DNA of 64,000 nucleotides from assembly GCA_947503285.1 (NCBI GenBank), contig CANNDD010000011.1, forward strand, positions 29,702 to 93,701. The letters are read 5' to 3'. The first letter of the stretch is position 1. Every line of letters starts with the position of its first letter. The position numbers were made by a program, and so were the translations under genes. Shown here piece by piece: positions 1 to 9,418 of this stretch. Source of the stretch: an uncultured Croceitalea sp. (GTDB lineage Bacteria; Bacteroidota; Bacteroidia; Flavobacteriales; Flavobacteriaceae). The notes beneath the pieces were generated by a model. It had not been told where the DNA came from, ran no database searches, and worked only from the letters and a program-made list of their open reading frames with translations.

Positions 1-276
1 AAGACAACCATATTTTGGCCTTTGTAATCAAAGTCTTTGACAAAATTTAGATTATTCAGTGTTCAAATGTAATCATATCAAAGGCTGAGAAAGTTATATT
101 TCGTTAAAGGAGTAAAATTATCGATTAAATGATGATTACAAGCATGAACTGTATGAACAAATTTAAACCGTGTGTCAATGAACGAAGTTAAGGTGTCGTA
201 CAGCTTTTTTTCAAGGCAATAATGCGTAGTTTTTAAAGTTATTATAACCTTTGCAAAAAGAAACCTAAATCCACAA
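1..276. other. Left-edge intergenic region upstream of ugd
   Basis: No complete gene is visible here. A near-match to the flavobacterial -7 box (TAACCTTTG, one base longer than TAnnTTTG) lies at about 246-254, roughly 22 bases before the ugd start. On the minus strand, positions about 1-55 read without a stop as a short peptide that includes FVKDFDYKGQNMVV, with an ATG at 11-9. This could be the start of a divergent gene lying beyond the left edge, but there is too little sequence to call it. Confidence 0.4.
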
Positions 277-1674
277 ATGAAAAAAATCCATAAAATTTGC
301 TGTATTGGGGCAGGTTATGTAGGGGGGCCTACTATGGCCGTCATTGCCAGCCAATGTCCCGAAATCGACGTTACCGTAGTTGATATCAACCAATCAAGAA
401 TTGATGCTTGGAACCAACAAGACCTAGACAAATTGCCAGTTTACGAACCTGGACTCAAGGAAATCGTAGAGAAAACGCGTGGAAAAAATTTATTTTTCTC
501 TACAGAAGTCGATGCAGCTATAGACGCTGCCGAGATGATCTTTATTTCGGTAAACACACCAACGAAAACGTACGGAAAAGGCAAAGGACAAGCGGCCGAT
601 TTAAAATATATAGAACTTTGCGCCAGAAATATTGCGAAAGTAGCGAAAACGGATAAAATCGTCGTAGAAAAGTCTACTTTGCCTGTAAGAACCGCAGAAG
701 CGGTAAAAAGTATATTGGATAACACTGGAAATGGAGTGAATTTTGAAATATTATCCAATCCTGAATTCCTTGCGGAAGGGACCGCAATCGATGATTTGTT
801 AAAAGCAGATCGTGTACTTATCGGTGGAGATGACACCCCTAGTGGATTGGAGGCCAAGGCGACCCTAAGTTGGGTGTATGAACATTGGTTAGAAAAAGAC
901 AGGATTTTACAAACCAATGTATGGTCTTCGGAACTATCTAAACTGGTTGCGAATGCTTTTTTAGCACAACGGGTTTCTTCCATAAATTCCATTTCTGCGC
1001 TTTGTGAAAAAACGGATGCAAATGTGGCCGAGGTTTCAAGGGCTATAGGAAAAGACTCTAGAATCGGGCCTAAATTCTTGAGTTCTTCAGTAGGTTTTGG
1101 GGGTTCTTGCTTTCAAAAAGACATTTTGAATTTGGTATATATTGCAAAATCCTTTGGTTTACCCGAAGTTGCAGACTATTGGGAGCAAGTAATCATCATG
1201 AATGATTACCAAAAAAGACGTTTTGCAGAAAATATCATTGCTACGCTATACAATACGGTGTCGGGTAAAAAAATCGCTTTCTACGGTTGGGCCTTTAAAA
1301 AGGATACCAATGATACGAGGGAATCGGCCGCAATCTATGTGGCAGACGCCTTATTGGATGAACAGGCCGAAATTGTGGTTTATGATCCCAAAGTATCCGC
1401 TGAAGTGATTTATAACGATCTAGATTATCTTAATACTAGAAGTCCTGAAGAAAACAGGCGCCTTTTGAAAGTAGTCAGCAATCCTATGGATGCTGCCAAA
1501 GACGCCCATGCCATTGCCATATTGACGGAATGGGAAGAATTCAAAACCTACGATTGGAAAAAGATACATGAGCATATGCTCAAACCCGCTTTTCTCTTTG
1601 ATGGAAGAAGAATCTTGGATAAGCAGGAGATGGACGCATTTGGATTTAAATTTTATAAAATAGGAGAAGCGTGA
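277..1674 (+). CDS. ugd: UDP-glucose 6-dehydrogenase
   Basis: Oxidises UDP-glucose to UDP-glucuronate with two NAD+ in the cytoplasm, supplying the acidic sugar donor for surface polysaccharide. The 465-residue protein opens with a Rossmann motif GAGYVG at residues 11-16. The catalytic cysteine sits in [10 protein letters not shown] at 273-282 (Cys278). The length and the [12 protein letters not shown] opening are closer to the longer, animal-like branch of UGDH than to the short E. coli type. The stop codon overlaps the start of the epimerase gene by four bases (GTGA), so the two are almost certainly co-transcribed and translationally coupled. The start was chosen because the Rossmann strand begins directly after it. 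The family call is firm; the final sugar destination is inferred from the neighbours. Confidence 0.95.
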   Translation: MKKIHKICCIGAGYVGGPTMAVIASQCPEIDVTVVDINQSRIDAWNQQDLDKLPVYEPGLKEIVEKTRGKNLFFSTEVDAAIDAAEMIFISVNTPTKTYGKGKGQAADLKYIELCARNIAKVAKTDKIVVEKSTLPVRTAEAVKSILDNTGNGVNFEILSNPEFLAEGTAIDDLLKADRVLIGGDDTPSGLEAKATLSWVYEHWLEKDRILQTNVWSSELSKLVANAFLAQRVSSINSISALCEKTDANVAEVSRAIGKDSRIGPKFLSSSVGFGGSCFQKDILNLVYIAKSFGLPEVADYWEQVIIMNDYQKRRFAENIIATLYNTVSGKKIAFYGWAFKKDTNDTRESAAIYVADALLDEQAEIVVYDPKVSAEVIYNDLDYLNTRSPEENRRLLKVVSNPMDAAKDAHAIAILTEWEEFKTYDWKKIHEHMLKPAFLFDGRRILDKQEMDAFGFKFYKIGEA

Positions 1675-2693
1675 AAGTTCTTATAACGGGTGCAGCCGGT
1701 TTCATAGGATATCATTTGAGCAAAAAGCTTATTGCCGAAGGGCATGAGGTTTTTGGCTTGGATAACATCAACGATTATTACGACCCAAAGCTGAAATTTG
1801 ACAGACTTAAGGATTTGGGTATTTCCCAAGAAGATTCCCAAGAGTTTCATAGAACTGTCACCAGTGGCACCTACGGAAACAAGATGCGATTTGTTCGAAT
1901 GGACCTTGAAGATAGGGAAGCACTGCCCCGTATTTTTCAAAAAGAAAAATTCGAGGTTGTTTGCAACCTTGCCGCACAGGCAGGAGTGCGCTACAGCCTT
2001 GAAAATCCTGAGTCCTATGTTGACAGCAATGTTGTAGGTTTCCTGAATATTCTGGAATGTTGCCGGCATCATGAGGTCAAACATTTGGTTTACGCCAGTA
2101 GTTCCAGTGTATACGGATTAAATGAAAAAGTTCCTTTTTCCGTTCAAGACAATGTGGACCAACCTATTAGCTTATATGCAGCAAGTAAAAAAAGTAATGA
2201 GCTTATGGCCCATACCTATAGTCATCTATACGGTTTTGCCACAACCGGATTACGCTTTTTTACGGTTTATGGCCCATGGGGTAGGCCAGATATGGCACTA
2301 TTCCTATTTACCAAAGCCATTTTAAATGACCAACCTATCAATGTCTTTAACAATGGTGAACTAGAACGGGATTTCACCTATGTAGATGATATTGTTGAAG
2401 GGGTGTATCGGATTATTGATCAAAAGACCAACGAAGACAAGGCAAAATATCGCCTTTATAACATCGGTAACAATAATTCCGTGAAGCTCATGGATTTTAT
2501 AGATGCCATTGAAGGCAGCTTGGGGATAGAAGCCAAAAAAAATATGTTGCCCATGCAACCAGGTGACGTAATTAGAACCTGGGCGGATGTGAATGATTTG
2601 ATTACTGACTATGGTTACAGTCCAAATACTCCTGTAAAGGAAGGTATAGCAAATTTCATATATTGGTATAAAAATTATTATTCCAAAGCTTAA
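1671..2693 (+). CDS. UDP-glucuronate 4-epimerase (extended SDR family)
   Basis: Converts UDP-glucuronate, the product of the preceding gene, to UDP-galacturonate through an NAD+-bound 4-keto intermediate. The 340-residue protein has the extended-SDR cofactor motif GAAGFIG at 7-13, an SSS segment at about 143-146, and the catalytic YxxxK at Tyr169/Lys173. The DNINDYYDP segment after the second strand is typical of the CapI/LpsL group of UDP-GlcA epimerases. It starts with GTG at 1671, overlapping the ugd stop (GTGA), and no ATG is better placed. The ugd-epimerase pair is a standard supply module for uronic acids in capsule or O-antigen. An alternative is another UDP-sugar epimerase of the same branch, but pairing with ugd favours this call. 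Confidence 0.9.
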   Translation: MKVLITGAAGFIGYHLSKKLIAEGHEVFGLDNINDYYDPKLKFDRLKDLGISQEDSQEFHRTVTSGTYGNKMRFVRMDLEDREALPRIFQKEKFEVVCNLAAQAGVRYSLENPESYVDSNVVGFLNILECCRHHEVKHLVYASSSSVYGLNEKVPFSVQDNVDQPISLYAASKKSNELMAHTYSHLYGFATTGLRFFTVYGPWGRPDMALFLFTKAILNDQPINVFNNGELERDFTYVDDIVEGVYRIIDQKTNEDKAKYRLYNIGNNNSVKLMDFIDAIEGSLGIEAKKNMLPMQPGDVIRTWADVNDLITDYGYSPNTPVKEGIANFIYWYKNYYSKA

Positions 2694-3086
2694 GGTTTAA
2701 GCTAGTTAAAGGTGAAAGTCAGTTTTAGTAACTTTTAAGCGGGTGAGGTTTTTATGCACTAAAAAATAGATTTTTTTAATTATACCTATCGCACGTGTTC
2801 GTTGAGGCTGTTATTATTTTATTTGGGATTAAATCAATTTGGTTTTATTTGGAACCTATCCTAATCTTTTATATCCCCGTTATTTTCCCTGTCACCTACA
2901 ACCGAAATATTATATTTTGAGATGACCATTAAAAGATGATAAGACAGCTTCTGAAGTCCTTACCAAATAGCCTTTAAAAAAGACTTGGCAAAGTTCTGGT
3001 ACTAAGAAAATATATTTAACTTTTACCATAAAAGGAAAAGTGATGGAAAACCGTTTAATTTTAGTGATTTTAAATCATATCACATT
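2694..3086. other. Intergenic region between the uronate genes and the polymerase
   Basis: A 393-base gap without a supported gene. A short inverted repeat (AGCTTAA at 2687-2693 and TTAAGCT at 2697-2703) spans the epimerase stop codon, but no clear T tract follows, so it is only a weak terminator candidate. No good TAnnTTTG promoter was found before the next gene. The stretch is AT-rich, like the glycan genes that follow. Confidence 0.4.
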
Positions 3087-4427
3087 ATGAAATTGAAATT
3101 CATAATTATTGCCATTTTATTGGCGGTTGATGGTGTCTTTATCCGATTTAAGATAGGTGGCATCAGTTATGATCGGCTACTGGAATTTATATTTTTCTTT
3201 ATTTTATTCAAAGATTTCATTTTTGAATTAAAAATAAACGCATTTCTCAGAAAGTGGTGTAGAATAATACTTCTTTTGGCCTCTATTCAACTTTTGTTTA
3301 AGCTATATCTATCAATTATTGGGGAAATAGAATTTCAATTTGTCTATACTCCCTTAATAAAGAGTTTTTCTTTCATTGTTTTTTCGTTCTTATTTTTAAT
3401 TCTAGCTAAAAAAGGAGTTAAGTACTTGAATATTATCGTTCTAATTCACTTTTTGATTCTCGCATTTGCATTTTTACAACATCCTTTTTCTCCAATCGCG
3501 GATCAAATGCTAGAGATAAAAAAATTACTTTATGTAAGTGCGGAATCAGATCGAATAGCCCAAGATTTGATAAGGGAAGAAGCCAAAATTACTGGCGGTT
3601 ATGGTAACGCGTTTAGACTGGCAGGTCCATTTGCAAATACCATAAATTTTTCTTATTTCGCATTCAGCAGTTTTGCACTTAATTTATTTCTTTTTTTAAA
3701 ATATAGGGGAAAGCCCTATTTATTTCTACTGATCTTATTGTTCATTGCCTCTATCCTCTCACAGACGCGCTCACTTTTACTAGCGGAAGTCTTTTTGGTT
3801 TTCGGATATCTGTTTTTTGCTCCACTTAAAAAACACTTTTTCTACAAGATTGGAATCGTAATCGGCGCAATTATAATGATATCAACGATTTATACTGCAG
3901 GTGATGCGCTTCTTAAAGGCAGTACCAGTAGAATAGCCAAAGCAAGTTCCGCTGGGCATTCCGATTCCAGACCATTATTATGGATTACGGCATTGTATGC
4001 AGTTTCCAGTAATCCTTTTGGTCTTACACAAGCCGATTATCAAACCGCGCGGCAAGAAATGTTCAGGGTATTTGGAAATTCAGATATACTTTATCTCTGG
4101 CCACATAACGGTATTATTAATATTGGTTTTCATTACACCTTTTTTGGTTATTTCATATTTGCCTTCTTGGTCGCCATGCTGCTAAAAACCATAAACAAAG
4201 TCAAAGAAAAGAAAATAGTATCATTTTTTCGACTTGTGCTTATTGCATACGTTATTCAAACCAGCTTTCATAATAACTTTATTCTTGAATCGGACTATGC
4301 GTTTTTAATGATTCTAATGCTAATTTCGTTAGAAGCCGGTAATGGAACATACAAGATGCAAACTGTACTAAAAGAGAAAGACTTACATTCAACTAGGATG
4401 GCAAAACTTACAACCACTAAATTCTAA
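3087..4427 (+). CDS. O-antigen polymerase/ligase-like membrane protein (Wzy/WaaL type)
   Basis: A 446-residue polytopic inner-membrane protein with about ten hydrophobic helices and a large periplasmic loop around residues 140-190. The SQTRS-LLLAE segment at about 225-235 and the PHNG-N-GFHYTFFGY segment at about 345-362 resemble the conserved parts of the Wzy_C/O-antigen ligase family. Members either polymerise undecaprenyl-linked repeat units or ligate them to lipid A core, and the sequence alone does not decide which. It is followed after eight bases by a glycosyltransferase gene and forms the hydrophobic core of this glycan locus. Codon use is very AT-rich compared with the housekeeping genes further right, which is common for exchangeable O-antigen/capsule segments. 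Confidence 0.75.
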   Translation: MKLKFIIIAILLAVDGVFIRFKIGGISYDRLLEFIFFFILFKDFIFELKINAFLRKWCRIILLLASIQLLFKLYLSIIGEIEFQFVYTPLIKSFSFIVFSFLFLILAKKGVKYLNIIVLIHFLILAFAFLQHPFSPIADQMLEIKKLLYVSAESDRIAQDLIREEAKITGGYGNAFRLAGPFANTINFSYFAFSSFALNLFLFLKYRGKPYLFLLILLFIASILSQTRSLLLAEVFLVFGYLFFAPLKKHFFYKIGIVIGAIIMISTIYTAGDALLKGSTSRIAKASSAGHSDSRPLLWITALYAVSSNPFGLTQADYQTARQEMFRVFGNSDILYLWPHNGIINIGFHYTFFGYFIFAFLVAMLLKTINKVKEKKIVSFFRLVLIAYVIQTSFHNNFILESDYAFLMILMLISLEAGNGTYKMQTVLKEKDLHSTRMAKLTTTKF

Positions 4428-4435
4428 TACATTAC

Positions 4436-5521
4436 ATGATTCGAAAAAAGAATAAAATTCTCTTAGTCCTACCATCATTACGGGCGGGAGGTGCTGAAAG
4501 GGTTATTTCCTTTGTAGCACAAAAACTTGACCGAGACATGTTTGAAATAACCCTTCTTGTTATTGGCCATAATAAGGATTCTTCATTTACTCCAGAAAGT
4601 ACCAACGTAGTTTTTTTAGAAAAAAATCGTGTATTATTTTCTTTCATTCCTATTTTTTCCTATCTCAAAAAACATAATCCTGATATCGTATTAAGTACTA
4701 TTGGTCACGTAAACACTTTGATGGCTTTGCAATCGCTTTTTTTTAAGAAAATTATCTTTATCGGACGAGAGGTCAATGTCATAAGCGTTTTTTCAACAAT
4801 ACAACCATCAAAAAAATGGTATTCCATAATAAATACAACAAAATATTCATACAGACTTCTAGATATAATCCTATGTCAATCTAAAGATATGGCGCAAGAT
4901 TTGCAATTGAATTTTAATATTCCCATAAAAAAAATAAGAATTATCAATAATCCGATTTCGAGTTCATTCTCCTCTAAATCACAGTACCCAAACAACGAAA
5001 TCCCTAAATTCATTACAGTTGGAAGTCTAGTAGAAAGAAAAGGACATAAAAGAATTTTAGATGCCCTGTCAAAATACGATGGACCTTATCAGTATACCAT
5101 TATTGGAGATGGTGACTTATCAAGCGAAATTTTACATTATGCAGATGAAAAAGGAATGAGGAGCAACATAAACCATATTCCATTCACCAAAAATGTATCG
5201 AATTACCTTAAGACGGCAAATGTATTTTTACAAGGTTCTTTTGTAGAAGGTTTTCCTAATGCTCTTCTCGAAAGTTGTGCATGTGGCACACCTGCTGTAG
5301 CTTTTAACGCTCCTGGAGGAATAAATGAAATAATTGAAAATGGAGTAAATGGTTTTATTGTCGAGAATGAAATCGAATTTGTAGATAAGCTCAATTTACT
5401 CTTAAAGAAAAAATTGAACCCAGAGGTGGTTAGTTCAACTGTGTTCAAAAAGTTTAATAGTCAGCAGATTATGAAAAATTACCAAAATTTATTTTTGGAA
5501 GTACTACAAAAAAAATTATGA
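4436..5521 (+). CDS. Glycosyltransferase family 4 (GT-B fold)
   Basis: A 361-residue retaining GT4 enzyme that probably adds one sugar to the lipid-linked repeat unit at the cytoplasmic face. The N-terminal glycine-rich loop is LRAGGAERV at about 14-22. The C-terminal nucleotide-sugar site carries the EX7E-type motif EGFPNALLES near residue 270, followed by CGTPAVAFNAPGG and an EIIENGVNGF segment. Both halves of the GT-B fold are present and the length is normal. The stop overlaps the next start by four bases (ATGA at 5518-5521), so it is translationally coupled to a second GT4 gene. Donor and acceptor cannot be read from sequence. Confidence 0.88.
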   Translation: MIRKKNKILLVLPSLRAGGAERVISFVAQKLDRDMFEITLLVIGHNKDSSFTPESTNVVFLEKNRVLFSFIPIFSYLKKHNPDIVLSTIGHVNTLMALQSLFFKKIIFIGREVNVISVFSTIQPSKKWYSIINTTKYSYRLLDIILCQSKDMAQDLQLNFNIPIKKIRIINNPISSSFSSKSQYPNNEIPKFITVGSLVERKGHKRILDALSKYDGPYQYTIIGDGDLSSEILHYADEKGMRSNINHIPFTKNVSNYLKTANVFLQGSFVEGFPNALLESCACGTPAVAFNAPGGINEIIENGVNGFIVENEIEFVDKLNLLLKKKLNPEVVSSTVFKKFNSQQIMKNYQNLFLEVLQKKL

Positions 5522-6606
5522 AAGTATTACATTGTATAAATTCACTTTCCATGGGTGGTGCTGAACGATTAGTAGTCGATCTAGCTCTGTTCTTAAATAA
5601 AAAAAATATCGAAATAGATATTTTGATTTTAAAAGGTGGGGAATCACCTTTATTAGAAAAATTAAATCCAACTACAAATATTCAAGTTTTTTGCCTTACT
5701 CAGAAAGGCAGCGTTTATAACCCTATTCATATTTTTAGACTTAAAAAGTATTTTGAAAAATATGATATAGTACATGTGCATTTATTTCCTGCATTATACT
5801 GGTCAGCATTAACAAAACTCTTTGGTGGTAAAAAAAACAAATTGATTTTTACGGAACACAGCTCAAACAATACAAGAAGAAGGTATTGGCTGCTCAAATA
5901 TATTGATAGAAAAATATATAAGCGGTTTGATGCGATCATCACTATTTCAAAAGCTGTGGATAAAAACTTAAAAAAACATTTAGGTAAAAAGTTCAAAAGT
6001 AGAATACATTTAATCTACAATGGTATAGATGTTAATACTATTCTAGATGCAGAAGGATATTCAAAAACAGAAATCGACAACTTACCAGAAGAAGCCAGAG
6101 TCATATTACAAGTATCAACCTTTAGGTATCCGAAAGATCAAAAAACAGTTATTTCAGCAATGAAATTGCTGCCCAAATATGTTTTTTTACTTCTTGTTGG
6201 AGATGGAAATTTGAAACAAGATTGCGAAAAACATGCGAAAGATTTGAAAGTCGACGACAGGGTGATATTTTTAGGTCTGCGAACCGATGTCCCGAAATTA
6301 CTTAAGACATCAGACTTTATAGTGTTATCATCTTATTATGAAGGCTTATCCTTATCGAGTATCGAGGGTATGGCATCCGGTAGCCCTTTCTTAGCCACAA
6401 ATGTCCCCGGTCTTACCGAAGTGGTCGAAAATGCAGGATTACTATTTCAACCAAAAGATCATCACGCGTTGGCAAAATTGATTATTTCATTACTTGAAGA
6501 TCCTATTTTTTATGGAGAGACCGTGCATAAATGCATCAATAGAGCAAAAGAGTATGACATCGATTCAATGGCAGTAAAATATATAAACCTCTATAATACA
6601 TTGTGA
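5518..6606 (+). CDS. Glycosyltransferase family 4 (GT-B fold)
   Basis: A 362-residue GT4 enzyme. It starts MKVLHCINSLSMGGAERL, with the acceptor-side glycine loop at 12-17. The C-terminal domain shows a GDGNL donor-loop segment and the EX7E motif EGLSLSSIE at about 279-287, followed by GSPFLATNVPG. It overlaps the preceding GT4 gene by four bases and most likely acts in the same repeat-unit assembly pathway. The two proteins share fold and motifs but are clearly distinct, so this is not a recent duplication. Its stop codon region is repeated at the start of the next gene (see the direct repeat at 6604-6669). Confidence 0.88.
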   Translation: MKVLHCINSLSMGGAERLVVDLALFLNKKNIEIDILILKGGESPLLEKLNPTTNIQVFCLTQKGSVYNPIHIFRLKKYFEKYDIVHVHLFPALYWSALTKLFGGKKNKLIFTEHSSNNTRRRYWLLKYIDRKIYKRFDAIITISKAVDKNLKKHLGKKFKSRIHLIYNGIDVNTILDAEGYSKTEIDNLPEEARVILQVSTFRYPKDQKTVISAMKLLPKYVFLLLVGDGNLKQDCEKHAKDLKVDDRVIFLGLRTDVPKLLKTSDFIVLSSYYEGLSLSSIEGMASGSPFLATNVPGLTEVVENAGLLFQPKDHHALAKLIISLLEDPIFYGETVHKCINRAKEYDIDSMAVKYINLYNTL

Positions 6607-6669
6607 ACAAGAACAATTTACAAGGAGTTGACCACTTGTGATAAAATCAGAGTACAATGAACAAGAACA
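6604..6669. repeat. 12-bp direct repeat spanning a stop and the next start
   Basis: TGAACAAGAACA occurs at 6604-6615, where its first three bases are the stop codon of the upstream GT4 gene. It occurs again at 6658-6669, where its first two bases complete the ATG of the next GT4 gene. The copies are 54 bases apart. This may mark a small duplication at a gene junction. Confidence 0.7.
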
Positions 6670-7814
6670 TACTACTATTAGCATCCCTAGCTAATTCCCT
6701 GTTGAACTTTAGGGGCGACTTTATTGTTGCTTTACTCAAAGAAGGTTACAACATATATGCAGCGGCACCTGAACTGCCTCAAGAGGTCGCTGATAAATTG
6801 ACAAAATGGGGTGCAAAACCCTTGACTTTTAAATTGGATAGGGCCGGTTTAAATCCATTGAAAGATTTCAAGTCGATTCTTGAACTTAAAAAGTTGATAT
6901 TGCATTACAACATTGATATGGTTTTTCCCTATACCATTAAACCCGTAATATACGGATCTATTGCAGCCAATCTTGCAAAAACACCGGTGATTTCTTTAAT
7001 AACGGGATTGGGATATACCTTTAGTGGAGCCTCGGTCAAAGCCAAACTACTTCATCAGATAACGAAAAGAATGTATAAATTTTCATTAAGAAAGAACAGC
7101 TTGGTCATCTTTCAAAATGAGGATGATTTAATACTATTTAAAAAAAATGGTATTCTTTCTAAAAATCAAAGAGCGACCATAGTTAATGGTTCAGGCGTTA
7201 ATTTGAAGAAATTTCCTTTCCGTGAAATAACAGTGACTTCACAAAATGTAAAATTTGTTATAGTGGCACGGTTAATCAAAGAAAAGGGTATTCAGCTTTT
7301 TATGGACACGGCGGAAGAACTCAAAAAGACGTATCCCCTAGCAGAATTTCACATCATAGGTGGTCAAGCAGAACCACCCTCTGGAATTAATATTGATGTC
7401 TTAAAGCGGTTACATGATGACGGTACGATTATTTTTCACGGACTTAAAGATGACGTACCAACATTTTTAAAGAACATGCATGTTTTCGTATTACCTACTT
7501 ATTACAGGGAAGGTGTACCACGTTCAATCTTAGAAGCCTTATCTGTTGGCTTGCCGGTTATCACTACTAGAACCCCAGGTTGCAAAGAAACCGTCATCAC
7601 AGGGAAAAATGGTTTTTTGATTCCGCCTAGAGATTTGAATGCATTGATAGATTCATGCCGTTACTTTCTTGACCACCCTGACGTGATTCAAGAAATGGGT
7701 CAACAAAGTAGACTTTTAGCAGAAACAAAATTTGATGTAACCATAATCAATACTTTCTTGATAGAGCATATCAATTCGGCCTTACATGTGAAAAGCATGT
7801 CTAAGCAGTTGTAA
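6657..7814 (+). CDS. Glycosyltransferase family 4, PglA-like
   Basis: A 385-residue GT4 enzyme. The N-terminal LLASLANSLLNFRGDFI and the FPYTIKPVIYGS segment near residues 90-103 match the branch that includes PglA-type N-acetylgalactosaminyl/galacturonosyl transferases. The donor half has ARLIKEKGI at about 205 and an EX7E motif, EGVPRSILE, at about 285-293 with TPGCKETV after it. These enzymes often add the second sugar to an undecaprenyl-diphosphate-linked sugar, which fits a PglC-like phosphoglycosyl transferase encoded at 14.1-14.7 kb. It is separated from the preceding GT gene by 50 bases rather than overlapping. The exact donor is unknown. Confidence 0.85.
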   Translation: MNKNILLLASLANSLLNFRGDFIVALLKEGYNIYAAAPELPQEVADKLTKWGAKPLTFKLDRAGLNPLKDFKSILELKKLILHYNIDMVFPYTIKPVIYGSIAANLAKTPVISLITGLGYTFSGASVKAKLLHQITKRMYKFSLRKNSLVIFQNEDDLILFKKNGILSKNQRATIVNGSGVNLKKFPFREITVTSQNVKFVIVARLIKEKGIQLFMDTAEELKKTYPLAEFHIIGGQAEPPSGINIDVLKRLHDDGTIIFHGLKDDVPTFLKNMHVFVLPTYYREGVPRSILEALSVGLPVITTRTPGCKETVITGKNGFLIPPRDLNALIDSCRYFLDHPDVIQEMGQQSRLLAETKFDVTIINTFLIEHINSALHVKSMSKQL

Positions 7815-7846
7815 ACGGTATACAAATTCAAAAAACTGATAGTACT

Positions 7847-8593
7847 ATGAAAACGGTCATGATTTTAGGAGGTTCTAAGGGAGTAGGAAAAGAAATACTT
7901 TTATCCTGTATAAGTAAAGGGTACAATGTTGCATTCTGTGGTCGAAATTCCAATCTTGCCAAAGAAATCATTGCATCTACCAACGCAGAAAATCAACTGT
8001 ATTTTCATAAACTAGACCTAAACAACATCGAAGGCATAGAACACTTCTATAAAGCAACCATAAAACGTTTTGAAAAAATAGATGCCTTGGTCTTATATGC
8101 AGGCATCACCCCTGTTGCATCCATACTTCAAACTGAAGAAGAAGTATACGATAGGGTGTTCAATATAAATCTGAAAGCGCCGTTCTTTTTGCTGAAACAT
8201 GTATTGAAATCAATGATTGAACAACAATCTGGTTCTATCCTATTCTTTGGATCTGCACATATGGATTATGGCGAAATTGACCGGGCTCCATATGCCCTGA
8301 CTAAAAGTACTTTGTATACGTTATCGACACATATAGCCCATCATTATGCAAAATATGGAATAAGATCTAATTATTTAGTTATGGGTTGGACCAATACTGA
8401 GGGTGAAATTAACCTTCGAAATAAGGAAGGTGTTAGCGAAGAAAAATTGATGGAGAAAGCATCTAAAATAATCCCAATGGGTAGAATGCTCAAGCCTACT
8501 GACCCTATACCAGCCGTTATGCATTTTATCTCAGATGAGTCGGCAATGACCACAGGCTCAATAATTAGGGTAACTGGAGGGGAATATATTTAA
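7847..8593 (+). CDS. Short-chain dehydrogenase/reductase (SDR)
   Basis: A 248-residue classical SDR. The cofactor motif GGSKGVG lies at 8-14, YAG at about 84-86, the catalytic Ser near 136, and YALTK gives Tyr149/Lys153. The C-terminal GSIIRVTGGEYI ending is typical of FabG-like SDRs. FabG function itself is unlikely because the gene sits between glycosyltransferases and an SMP-30 gene. It more likely reduces or oxidises a sugar or a small acid destined for glycan decoration. It is followed by only six bases before the SMP-30 gene, indicating one operon. The substrate is unknown. Confidence 0.85.
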   Translation: MKTVMILGGSKGVGKEILLSCISKGYNVAFCGRNSNLAKEIIASTNAENQLYFHKLDLNNIEGIEHFYKATIKRFEKIDALVLYAGITPVASILQTEEEVYDRVFNINLKAPFFLLKHVLKSMIEQQSGSILFFGSAHMDYGEIDRAPYALTKSTLYTLSTHIAHHYAKYGIRSNYLVMGWTNTEGEINLRNKEGVSEEKLMEKASKIIPMGRMLKPTDPIPAVMHFISDESAMTTGSIIRVTGGEYI

Positions 8594-8599
8594 AGCACT

Positions 8600-9418
8600 A
8601 TGAATCCGAAATTAATATTGCATTTTAACTCCGAATTACTTGAAGGTCCTGTTTTTGATAAAGCAAATAATCTGCTCTATTTTGTTTCCATATTGGATAA
8701 TCTCGTTTATTGTTACAATCCTGAGACCAAGGAGGTTTTAAGTATATGTCTGGATTCTCCAGTCAGCTGTGTGTACATTTTGGACAAGAAAAAAATATTG
8801 GCCTCTTCCAAGGATGGCTTTTTTAAAATAGATTTTAATACGTTTCAAAAGAAATTCGCATTCCAAATCGGTATTGGGGATTCCGTGCGCTATAATGATG
8901 GTATACAAGATTCAAAAGGGCGTTTCATTATCGGCACAATGGGGTATCCTGAGGTAAGGAAAAATGCAGGTAACGTTTTTTCGTATTATAAGAGGCAATA
9001 CAAAAAAGTCATAGAAAATACTACCATTTCCAATGGTATGGCATTTTCAAAAGATGGCACCATTCTCTACTTTATAGATACTCCTACCAAAAAGGTAGCC
9101 AAATATTCTTATGATATGGAAACAGGCGATGTTTTGTTTGATTCCTATGTAATCGAATTCACTGGGGAAGGAAGCCCGGATGGAATGTGCATGGATGCGG
9201 AAGGAATGCTCTGGGTCGCCGAATGGGGAGGCGCATGTGTTTCTAGATGGGATCCTTCAAATGGGCAAAAAATCGATGAACAAAAGTTACCCTGCACAAA
9301 TGTTACTTCTTGTTGTTTTGATAATTATAACAACTTATATGTAACTACTGCAAAATCAACTTCTGAAAACAATATTTACGGCGGAGGTTTGTTTTATATT
9401 GAACTCAACAAACAATGA
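8600..9418 (+). CDS. SMP-30/gluconolactonase-family beta-propeller protein
   Basis: A 272-residue six-bladed propeller of the SMP-30/gluconolactonase/LRE family, cytoplasmic with no signal peptide. All four metal-site positions of the family are recognisable: Glu15 in LEGPVF, Asn99 in RYNDG, Asn145 in ISNGMAFS and Asp194 in SPDGMCMD, so it is probably an active metal-dependent lactonase. A lactonase beside an SDR suggests that a sugar is oxidised to a lactone and opened to an aldonic acid, though the direction and substrate are inference. Its stop overlaps the next gene by four bases (ATGA at 9415-9418), coupling it to a glycosyltransferase. Confidence 0.85.
   Translation: MNPKLILHFNSELLEGPVFDKANNLLYFVSILDNLVYCYNPETKEVLSICLDSPVSCVYILDKKKILASSKDGFFKIDFNTFQKKFAFQIGIGDSVRYNDGIQDSKGRFIIGTMGYPEVRKNAGNVFSYYKRQYKKVIENTTISNGMAFSKDGTILYFIDTPTKKVAKYSYDMETGDVLFDSYVIEFTGEGSPDGMCMDAEGMLWVAEWGGACVSRWDPSNGQKIDEQKLPCTNVTSCCFDNYNNLYVTTAKSTSENNIYGGGLFYIELNKQ

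Noticed and set aside
441..992. 183-codon antisense frame inside ugd
   Set aside because: It is fully covered by a well-supported gene, with serine-rich low-complexity translation and no recognisable domain.
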